Below are positions 9,382 to 18,067 of a stretch of DNA of 18,297 bases, one piece after another. The notes below the pieces were generated by a model, which saw only the letters and a program-made list of their open reading frames with translations, did no database searches and was not told the origin of the DNA. Each line of letters begins with the position of its first letter. Positions within the stretch are counted from its first letter, which is position 1. Both the position numbers and the translations under genes were made by a program. The stretch is taken from NCBI GenBank assembly GCA_001465935.1, contig LNKV01000124.1, positions 1-18,297 on the forward strand, read 5' to 3'. The DNA is from Clarireedia homoeocarpa (Eukaryota; Ascomycota; Leotiomycetes; Helotiales; Rutstroemiaceae).

Positions 9382-12300
9382 TTAATTATATAATATTAAG
9401 AGTCTTAATATTGTTTTTATATTTTTAATCTATTTTAATTTATAAATAAGGTTCAGACCTAGTTATATAGTATTTTTAAAAACAGATATTAGTTTTACTT
9501 ATATAAACTAGATTAGTATCTATTCTAAATTTAATATTAAATAAAAGCTCTAAGTATAATTAGTTAGTATTTAACTTATTTTATAGTTTCCTTTATATTA
9601 AGATAAATTAATAATATACTAGTATTAAATACTCTATAATCTCTTTTTAACTATATATATATTTATTAAATAAGCTAAAGTTTAATTAATATAAATAAAC
9701 TTTAAAATATCTATAATTTATTTTAAATTAATAAAAAGTACTAGTTATTATATACTTTGTATTAAGTAGAATCGAGAGTTTATTTCGAGTAACTAATTTA
9801 TAAGTTAATAAATAATTAGTCTCTTTAATTAAATAGTTAGTTTTTAATTTAGTATATTATTCTAGTACTAGTATCTAGTCTTAAGACTTAATATACTTGA
9901 TAATAAAACTAAGATAACTGAAGTTAATTATAATTATATAAGGGTTAGTATTAATATCTTCTTTAGTTAATTTATTAATTAATTTATTTTCTTCGATATT
10001 ATAATATCCTAGAACTTATTCTAGTTTAATATTAATATTTTTTTTAATTATTTCGATACTAACTTTATAAACTCGGATTAATTATTCTTAATCTAGATTA
10101 TCGTTTAATAATATTAAATAAGTTAATATTAATTAATTATCACTATATATTATATACTCTTAATATTAATATATTAATTAATTAACTAATTTAATTATTT
10201 AGATAATACTCTTTAACTCTCTATTATAAACTAGTTATTTTAAGTTAATATTCTAATTATAACTTTTTAATAAAGTTTAATTAGAGTTTAAAAAAGTTAA
10301 GTTTATATCTATTTTAGAAAAGTTATTAAACTAGAAACTATTTATATAAAAAGATAATTAATTAGTTATTAGTATTAAAACTTTATCTTTATAACTTTTA
10401 ATTTCTTTTTCTTTTAGTAAATAGCTAATTTAGATTATATAAAGTATAGTAACTATTTAAAGGGGAAATTTAAATAATTAGATTTTTTCGAAATTAATAA
10501 AATCGATTAAATAGTATATTAATTATTTAATCTAGATTATTTAGATTAATCTAGTATTTTTTAAAATTAGATTATTATCACTATTATTATTATTATCAAA
10601 GGCTAGTAACTAGATCTAGACTAATTAATAACTAAAGTGATTTTTAACTAACTTTAATATTCTAAAAGTATATTAATAAGTTACTATATTTAATTATATT
10701 TAAAGTAAGATTAATACAATTTCTATTTCTATTAGTATTATTAAACTAATTTTAAATATATCTAGGATTTTATATAATATTAGGTTTTATAGACTTTATA
10801 ATTAACTCTTAATACTAACTTAGTTTTTCTACTATATAAAGAACTTATAATCAAATATACTAATAATATAAATAAAGTAAAACTAATATATTATAAAAAG
10901 AAATAAACTATATTAAATATTAGTTAGTTAGCTAATTTATAGAAAAGCGATTTTAGTTTAACTAATATATATTAATATATAATATTTAAATTTTAGTATT
11001 TTATTAAAATAAATACTTAATTATTTAACTATTTTTAAAAAATATATTACTTAACTATTTAATAAATTAACCGGATTAATCGCTTTTCGATTAATATAAA
11101 AATATATTAGTTTAGTTTTATCTAAATCGAATTTAATATTATTTAATATTCTAAGTATATAAAGTTTTTTAACTTCTCTTTCTAATATCTAATAATTCTT
11201 TTTTAAGCTAATAGAGCTAGTTACTAATATTATATTATTTATATATAACTAAACTAAGTAGTTGATTAATAAAAAGAGGTTGTAGATATAAATTAAAAAT
11301 AAAATAAAACTAATTAAATTACTTTAAAAGATACTAGTATTAATTAGTTAGAATAACTTAATATAATTATTAAAACTAAATCTTAATAGCTAGTCTTCTA
11401 AAAAGTAACTAATTTATATTATAAAGCTAATTAAAAGACTAAGTTTCTTTAATACTATTAATAATTAATTTTTTAAGATATAATCGAAAGCTTTTTTAAT
11501 ATCGAGAAATAAAACTAATATTTTAAGTTTAATATTATTTTAGATTTTAACTACTAATATTAATATTATATTAATAACAAACTTTTTAAGTTTATTACTA
11601 ATTTAGAAATTATATAATAAACTAGTAATCTCGGCTAAATAGACTAGTCTCTTAATTAATATCCTTTTATTTATTTTATCTAAATAATTAAGAAGCGAGA
11701 TAACTTTATATATTTTTAAAACTAAGTAATCGGGTTTAACTAACTTTTTAAATATAGTATTAGTAACTTACTTTTAATAAATAAAATAATAACTAAAGTT
11801 AATTAATAAGCTATATATCTAGAAGAATATATTAGAAATAATTTAATAAACTTTATTAATAATATTTTAAGTAATTTTATTAAGTCCGAGTATTTTTCTT
11901 TTAATTTTAATTGAATAGACTAATTTTAGTTTATTAATTACTAGCTCAAGCTAGTTATCAACTATATAACCTCTTTAATCGGGACTAGTCGATAAAGAGA
12001 GTTATAAAAAAAGAATAGTCTTTAAAATAGCTACTTTTTCTTTAAAGTTAATTTAATTAGAAATAGTTAGTAGTTTGTAATCTAAATAAAACTTAATATA
12101 ATTAAAAGTTTTATAAATTATCTTTAGGTCGCTAGCCTCTAAGAAACTATTCTAATAATCTTTTTTAGTATATTTAATAACCGAAAAATAAGAATTATAT
12201 ATTAGTTAATATTCTTTTTAATAAATTTTAAAATTAAAAAACTTTAACTTTCTTTAAATTAATAATATCGATTTTCTTAAATATTTTAACTTACTAGTTT

Positions 12301-13276
12301 ACTAAAACTTAACTCTTAGTATCGGCTTTATTTTAAAAATTACTTTATTAACTACTAGCTCGATTAATCAAGTTAGTTTTGAGTTAATCGATTTTAAATA
12401 GTTTTGATTAATTATATTAAACTTTAAATTAGTTCTAGTGAACTCTGGGGGTTCCTAATTAAGAATTAAGCTATTTTCGATTAAATCAACTAGACTAATT
12501 TTAAATAGTCTCTAATCAACTAGCTTAGTATTATAAAATTAAAGTAGATTATTTAACTTTTAATTTTACTTTTTTATAATAAATAAAATTAGTAAGTAAT
12601 TTAAATTAATATTATCTAGTACTTACTAATTATTAATATACTTTACTAACTCTAAAGTAGTTAAAGTTAAATTAATAACTAATTAATTAGTCCTTCTAAA
12701 GAAAATATTAATTTTAAGATTATTTAATAAATCAAGATTATTATCTTTAATCTAATTAACTAATTAGATTCTATTTAAAGTAATAATCAAATTAGAGTTT
12801 TATTAAAAGTAGTATATATTAAAATCCTCTAATATAAACGAATTAGTCGAAATAACTTTTAGAAATAAACTTCTTTCGACTATTTTAACTAATTCGCTTT
12901 CGACTTAATTAATCTCGTTATAAATATTAACTATTTCGAGTATATTACTCTCCTCACCTAGCTTTAATACTAATAAGTCGGAATTAATATTATTAGTTAT
13001 TAGTATTATATTAGTAACTAGTATTTTAACAATATAAACAAAGGTTCGTAGCTAGAAGTTTTTTATAAAAGCTAGGATTTAAATAAAGTTAATATATAAT
13101 ATTAACCGACTATTTAAGAAGTTGCTAGTACCGGTGCTAGTGTCGGTGATAATCTAGAGTTCTTAGATTATTATTAAATCGATATTAAATTTAATAACTA
13201 ATTATAGTATCGATTTAGTTACTAAACTACTTCGATTTAAATTCATTTATATAATTCTAATATCCGAGCTAATTAT
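9382..13276 (-). pseudogene. ORF2 remnant in copy B (endonuclease-RT-RNase H)
   Basis: This is the same polyprotein as in copy A, from a presumed start at 13276 to TAA at 9384-9382. Landmarks: the endonuclease start with the Asn-Leu-Asn-Arg-Ser block near 13235-13250; RT motif A at 11510-11477, with its Asp codon intact at 11503-11501; the Tyr-x-Asp-Asp box at 11245-11234 (now Tyr-Ile-Asn-Asn); the RNase H first block at 10348-10334 (Asp now Asn); and the C-terminal Cys/His motif at about 9662-9611. The length is 3895 bases, not a multiple of three. Compared with A it is 6 bases shorter before the RT box, 12 shorter between RT box and RNase H, and 10 longer near the C-terminus, so B carries a frameshift or an altered tail near 9431-9452. 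Many TAA/TAG stops. Confidence 0.8.
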
Positions 13277-14871
13277 AGACTAACCCGTTTAATAACTTTA
13301 TATACCTTGTAATTCTTAAAGTCAGTATTATATACTAGTTTATAATTAGTATATTTAAATATTAAGTAAAAATAGTTTTTACTCTTTTTATTATAAATAC
13401 TATAATAATATTAGAAGATATTATATAGTTCGTTATATAAACTATATTTAGTTACTTTTTTATAATATTATATTATATACTCAAAGCCTAAACACTTAAT
13501 ATACTAAGTAGACTTAATTATAACTAATAGCTTTTTAACTTAATAATTAGTTCCGGTTATATATATATAGTTATATATATATTTATCTACTTTTTTATTA
13601 GTTATAAATAAAACTATTATTAAATTAGCTCTTTTAGTCACTCGATTATTAGCCGAGTTAAACTAATAAAATAGTCTAATAAGTTTTAACTCTAAACTCT
13701 TATTAAAAGTTTTAAGTTTATTTAAGATTAGCTCTATTCTATTAAATATATTAAAGTTATTAGTTAGAATATTATATAATACTACTTTAAACTATAGTTT
13801 ATCTTTTTAAATAGTTTAGAAATTAATAGTCTTTTCTTAAATTACTAACTTCTTAATTAAGAAATTAATAGTATAAAAAGTTATAGTAGTTATAACTAGA
13901 TTCTTCTTATTAGTTATAATCGAAATAGCTAAAATAACAAGTCTTTTAATACTTTTTAACTTAAAAACTTTATTAAATATATTATAAAGTTATAATAGAG
14001 AAATAATTTTATATTAGTCTCAGATTAGAATTAATTAGTTAACTACTTTTTTAGTTTTTTTAATAAGTTTTTTAGCTTTTATAATAATTTATAATTAGTT
14101 AATATTAATAATAGTTATTAAAGTAAAAGTCGGTTTAATATTAATATTAAATTTAATATTAAGTTTAATATTAAATAAAACAATTAGTTTAATATTTAAT
14201 TTTTCGATATTAAGAGATTTAGTTATAATTTAAATCGTTTTAGTTATATTAATATTAGTATTAGTTTTAGTCTCGATATATCTAATTATATATTCCAGAT
14301 TATTAATTTAACCTACTAGTAATTAACTAGCTTTCTTAATTTAATTAGACTTAATATATTTTTAGAAGATTTTAATTAGATCTAAAATATTAGTTTACTT
14401 TTCTTTAAATTTAATTAATAAAAGGACTTTAATTAATAAGTTATAAACTTATAAGATTTTAATATTAGTAAGGTCGTTAATAAGTTTAGTAAAGGTTCTC
14501 GGATTTTTATTAGTCCGATTAGTTAGAGAAAAAGAGTTAGTCTATTTAAGTAATTAAAATAGGATTTTACTTATAATAGATCTAAAGAGAGGGTTTATAT
14601 TCAGATTATCTAAAAAACTAGATATATTAATTTAAGGGTTAAATTTATAAGTAGTTAATAGGGTCGGCGATATAATAATATTTATAACTAGAATCGGAGA
14701 ACTAAATCTAATAATAGTTAAGATAGTTAAAGTAATTAAAAAGAAGTTAATTTCTAAGTTCTAAGTATTTTAATTAGTTAGTATCAAGGGGCCTTCTATT
14801 TTAAATAATATTAATATCTCTTTTTTTAAAAAGTATATTAACTTTGAAAAAGCTTTACTAAATAAACTTAT
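13273..14871 (-). pseudogene. ORF1 remnant in copy B (gag-like zinc-knuckle protein)
   Basis: The frame runs from ATA at 14871-14869 (presumed ATG) to the stop at 13275-13273: 1599 bases and 533 codons, the same as copy A. The order matches copy C: a Ser/Thr/Pro-rich N-terminus, a helical middle region, a conserved domain and C-terminal zinc knuckles. At 13494-13492 the codon TGT (Cys) is kept at the second ligand of the first knuckle, where A and C have Tyr. This is direct evidence that the Tyr residues replaced Cys. Stops are mostly TAA/TAG. The ORF1 stop overlaps the presumed ORF2 start, as in the other copies. Confidence 0.8.
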
Positions 14872-15330
14872 AACTTAATTATTCTTTAATATCCTTTTAT
14901 TAAATCTAAACTAATACTTTTAACTTAATATTGTAGTTTAATATCGCTAGAGTAGATAATTGATTTTTAGTAAATTTTTATAATATAGAGTAATTTAATA
15001 CTAATAACGATAACTTAGAAACTAAATATTATACCGAAGTAATTTTTAGTTTAACAGATCTATAGAAGCTGATATACTAAGAGGTACTATTTTTTATATA
15101 TTTTTTAATAGTTTTTTAAATATTTTTAATTGTTTTTATATTTTTGAAAAATTATAAAAAATCGCGATATAAAGTAAAAACTTTACTTTTTGATACCGAC
15201 GATAATAACTCGGTAGCGCCAGGTTGTACAACTAAGCCGATTACTTTATTCGAACCACTGTATTATAATTAGTTGTTATAACAAAAGATCCGATCGTTTT
15301 CGATAACTATATATATTTTTTTCGATTCCG
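14872..15330 (-). promoter_or_regulatory. 5' UTR of copy B with two degenerate direct repeats
   Basis: This is about 459 bases without a reading frame, collinear with 15992-16453 of copy C (462 bases). R1 lies at about 15142-15230 and R2 at about 14960-15034. The T-rich stretch at about 15091-15150 is the complement of the A-rich tract in C. The family 11-bp pair (CGATATTAAGC in copy C) is visible in mutated form near 14928-14947. CpG-containing segments survive. Confidence 0.65.
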
Positions 15331-15962
15331 AGAGTATACTATAAATAAATATTATTGATTATATTAAGTTATTCTAACTAATCAATACTAGTATTCTCTA
15401 AAGTAGCCCGATTAGCTTTATTTTATTCTTAATTTATATCTACGATCTTTTCTTACTAATTAACTACTTAGTTTAGTTTTATATAAATAATATAATATTA
15501 GTAACTAGCTTTACTAACTTAAAAAAGAATTATTAAATATTAGAAAGAGAAGTTAAAAAGCTTTATATATTTAGAATATTAAATAATATTAAGTTTGATT
15601 TAAATAAAACTAAACTAATATATTTTTATACTAGCTAAAAAGCAATTAATCTAGTTAATTTACTAAATAGCTAAGTAATATACTCTTTAAAAGTAGTTAG
15701 ATAATTAGATATTTATTTTAACGAGATATTAAAATTTAAATATTATATATTAATATATATCAGTTAAGTTAAAAATACTTTTCTACGAATTAGCCGGTTA
15801 ACTAATATTTAATATAGTTTATTTCCTTTTATAATATATTAGCTTTACCTTGTTTATATTACTAGTATATCTGACTATAAGTTCTTTATATAATAGAAAA
15901 ACTAAGCTAGTATTAAAAGCTAGTTACAAAGCTTATAAAACTTAGTACTATATAAAATCCTA
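15331..15962 (+). mobile_element. Copy D: RT-domain fragment, probable second half of copy F
   Basis: From about 15354 to 15962 this matches the reverse complement of copy A 4940-4331 (608 against 609 bases). It continues copy F after a gap of about 43 element bases; 15331-15353 aligns poorly and may be insertion-site scar. Similarity to the family ends sharply after TATAAAATCCTA at 15962. At the same point copies E, A and B continue normally. D is less mutated than A or B. It is followed by a 29-bp unmatched sequence and then copy C. Confidence 0.85.
15405..15962 (+). pseudogene. RT palm remnant in copy D
   Basis: One frame (codons starting at 15405) shows classic RT blocks. At 15405-15450 is a Ser-Pro-Ile-Ser-x-Ile-Leu-Phe-Leu-Ile-Tyr-Ile block, the motif B region that in LINEs follows Pro-Gln-Gly. 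At 15480-15491 is the active-site box, reading Tyr-Ile-Asn-Asn, where the family has Tyr-x-Asp-Asp; both Asp to Asn changes are G-to-A. Downstream is a Lys-Leu-like block and a Leu-Gly-Ile-Tyr-like thumb block near 15705-15720. In-frame stops are TAA and TAG. This fragment gives the clearest reading of the RT active site in the window. Confidence 0.8.
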
Positions 15963-15991
15963 CACTAATTAGTCTGGGCCCAGTTATACAA
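15963..15991. other. 29-bp sequence not shared with any copy
   Basis: This lies between the end of D similarity and the first base of copy C. It is relatively GC-rich, retains CpA, and contains the 10-bp palindrome CTGGGCCCAG at 15974-15983. It may be a scrap of original target DNA, or an extra 5' end of C not present in A and B. Nothing in it suggests a gene. Confidence 0.5.
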
Positions 15992-16092
15992 CGGAATCGA
16001 AAAAACGCGTACAGTTATCGAAAACGATCGGATCTTTCGCTATAACGACTAATTACAGTACAGCGGTTCGAATAAAGCAATCGGCTTTGTTA

Positions 16093-16178
16093 TACGACCC
16101 GGCGCCACCGAGTTATCGTCGTCGACGTCGAAAAGTAAGGTTTTTACCCTACATCGCGATTTTTCACTGATATTTCGA
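16093..16178 (+). repeat. 5' UTR direct repeat R1
   Basis: This starts TACGACCC, then has CCGAGTTATCGTCG, a CpG-rich middle, TTACCCTACATCGCGA and TTCACT. The same ordered blocks recur in R2, exactly 198 bp downstream. The middle of R1 can form an imperfect hairpin (AAAGTAA with TTTACTTT-like sequence in the A and B versions). Equivalent segments are at about 15142-15230 in B and 8708-8794 in A. Confidence 0.75.
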
Positions 16179-16290
16179 AAAACACAAAAACCATTAAAAA
16201 ACAATTAAAAATCTATCAAAAAATATATAAAAAACACTGCTTCTGGGTATATCGGCTTCTGCGGATCCGTTAAACCAAAAATCACTTCGG

Positions 16291-16364
16291 TACGACCCTT
16301 GGTTCCCGAGTTATCGTCGCCGGCGCCAAATTACCCTATATCGCAAAAATTCACTAAAAATCGA
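16291..16364 (+). repeat. 5' UTR direct repeat R2
   Basis: This shares TACGACCC, CCGAGTTATCGTCG, TTACCCTAYATCGCR, TTCACT and a final TCGA with R1, in the same order and spacing apart from a shorter middle. It is present in mutated form in B (about 14960-15034) and A (about 8533-8598). Confidence 0.75.
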
Positions 16365-16377
16365 CTGTCTACTCCGG

Positions 16378-16401
16378 CGATATTAAGCAACGATATTAAG
16401 C
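16378..16401 (+). repeat. 11-bp tandem repeat pair
   Basis: CGATATTAAGC occurs twice, separated by AA. Similar pairs, RIP-altered, are seen at the corresponding positions of copies A and B, so this belongs to the element. Confidence 0.6.
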
Positions 16402-16453
16402 TTAAATCACTTATTTAGCTTTTAATAAAACAATATTAAGGATTTGCTAGGCT

Positions 16454-18067
16454 CCTGGCTGATTTAGGAAAGCTTTTCCGAGGTTAATACAATTCCTATT
16501 AAAGGAGATATTAACACTAATCAATATAAAAAGGCTATCAACCCCTACAACTAATCAGAACGCTTGGAATTAGGAAACTACTTCCTTTTTAACTACTTCT
16601 TCGACTATAACTGCTATTAGGTCTAGCCCTCTAGTTAATATACTTCGTACTAATATAGATATCACTATATCGCCTTTTCTACCAACTACCCGCCGATTTA
16701 ACCCTCAAATTGATATATCTAGCCTTTCGGACAATCTGAATATAAACCCTTTTTTTAGATTTACTACAAGTAAAATCCTACTTCGACTATCTAAATAAAC
16801 TAACTCCTTTTCCCCAGCTAATCGGATGAATAAAAATCCGAGAACCTTTACTGAACCCGCTAGCGACCTTGCTAGTGTCAAAATTCTATAAGCACGTGAC
16901 CTACTGATTAAAGCCCTCTTATTAGTTAAGTCTAAAGAAAAGTAAATTGATATTTTAGATCTAATCGAAATCTTCCGGGAATATACTGAGTCTAATTAAA
17001 TCAAGAAGGCTAGTTAATTGCTAGTAGGTCAAATTAATAACCTGGAATACGTAACTAGACGTATCGAGACTAAAGCAAACACTAGTATTAATATAGCTAA
17101 AGCAGCTCAAACTATAGTTAAATCCCTTAATATCGAAAAATCAAGTACTAAATCGACTGTTTTACTTAATACTAGGTTTAATACTAGGCTTAATACTAAT
17201 ACTAAACCGACTTTTACTTTGATAGCTACTACTAATACTGACTAATTATAGACTACTATAGAGACTAAAAAGCCTATTAAGAAGGTTAAAAAAGTAGCTA
17301 ACTAGCTAATCTTAATCTAGGACTAATACGAACCTATTTCTTTATTACAACTTTATAATATATTTAATAAAGCTTTCGAGCTAAAAGGTATTAAAGGACC
17401 TATTATTTCGGCTATTTCGATTACAACTAATAAGAAGAATCTAGTTATAACTACTACGGCTTCTTATACTATTGACTTCTTAATTAAGAAGCTAGTAATT
17501 TAGGAAAAGACTATTAACTTCCGGACTATTTAAAAGGATGAGCTATAGTTTAAAGTAGTATTATATAGTATTCCTACTAATAACTTTAATATATCTGATA
17601 GAATAAAACTAGTCTTGAATAAGTTTAAGACTTTTAATAAGAGTCTGGGGCTAAAACTTATTGGACTACCTTATTAGCTTAGCTCGGCTAATAACCAAGT
17701 GACTAAAAGAGCTAGCTCAATAGTAGTCTTATTCACGACTAGTAAGGAAGTGGATAAGTATATATACAACTATATATATATAGCTGGAACTAGCTATCGA
17801 GCCAAGAAGCTATTGACTGTAATTAGGTCTATTCAGTATATTAAGTATTTAGGCTTTGGGTATATAATACAATATTATAAAAAAGAGGTTAAATACAGTT
17901 TATATAACGAGCTATATAATACCTTTTAATACTATTATAGTGTTTGTAATAAAAAGAGTAAAAGCTGTTCTTATTTAGTATTTAAATATACTAATTGCGG
18001 ACTAGTGTATAGTACTGACTTGAAAGATTGCGAGGTATATAAAGCTACTAAACGGGTTAGTCTATAA
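16454..18067 (+). pseudogene. ORF1 remnant in copy C (gag-like protein with zinc knuckles)
   Basis: One frame can be followed for 1614 bases. It has 16 premature stops, all TAA or TAG (from 16571 to 17927), as expected from CAA, CAG and TGG codons hit by RIP; two open stretches, 17018-17245 and 17699-17929, are just the gaps between stops. Regions in order: a Ser/Thr/Pro-rich N-terminus (about 16530-16860); a Leu/Glu/Lys-rich, probably coiled-coil segment (about 16870-17110); a Thr/Asn-rich linker; a conserved gag-like domain (about 17330-17830); a first C-x2-C-x4-H-x4-C knuckle with all four ligand codons now TAT (17837, 17846, 17861, 17876); and a second Cys/His cluster with Cys kept at 17945, 17966, 17996 and 18029. 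The start matches A and B by position but reads CCT, with a TGA at 16460-16462, so the true start in C is uncertain. Confidence 0.8.

Larger units (their letters stand above)
9155..15330 (-). mobile_element. Copy B: full-length RIPed Tad-like LINE (about 6.18 kb)
   Basis: This second complete copy is on the minus strand. The poly(T) at 9155-9163 is its tail, and its 5' end is at about 15330 (TTCGATTCCG), shared as the reverse complement with the start of copy C at 15992. It is collinear with copy A along its whole length. B interrupts an older plus-strand copy (F on its left, D on its right), so it is the younger insertion. RIP is heavy but slightly less complete than in A; for example, one zinc-knuckle Cys codon survives at 13494-13492. 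No clean target-site duplication was found: the left flank ends TATAATTTA and the right flank starts AGAGTATACTATAAATA. Confidence 0.9.
15992..16453 (+). promoter_or_regulatory. 5' UTR of copy C
   Basis: This is 462 bases upstream of ORF1 with no supported reading frame. It contains two related direct repeats 198 bp apart, an A-rich tract at about 16177-16240, and an 11-bp CGATATTAAGC repeat pair (16378-16388 and 16391-16401). Because a LINE transcript must carry its own promoter, this region is the expected promoter site. That role is inferred from position and conservation in three copies, not from a recognised promoter motif. Confidence 0.6.

Noticed and set aside
16093..16364. R1/R2 as LTRs or CRISPR repeats
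   Set aside because: There are only two units, both inside a 5' UTR. The element ends in poly(A), has LINE-type RT and endonuclease, and no long terminal repeats; there is no repeat-spacer array.
17018..17245. 75-codon open frame as a separate small gene
   Set aside because: It starts right after a TAA and ends at a TAA in the same frame as the long ORF1 remnant. Copies A and B continue through both points as one 533-codon ORF, so it is an interval between RIP stops.
17699..17929. 76-codon open frame as a separate small gene
   Set aside because: It is in the same frame as ORF1 and covers the first zinc knuckle. Similarity to the LINE protein continues on both sides of its ends.
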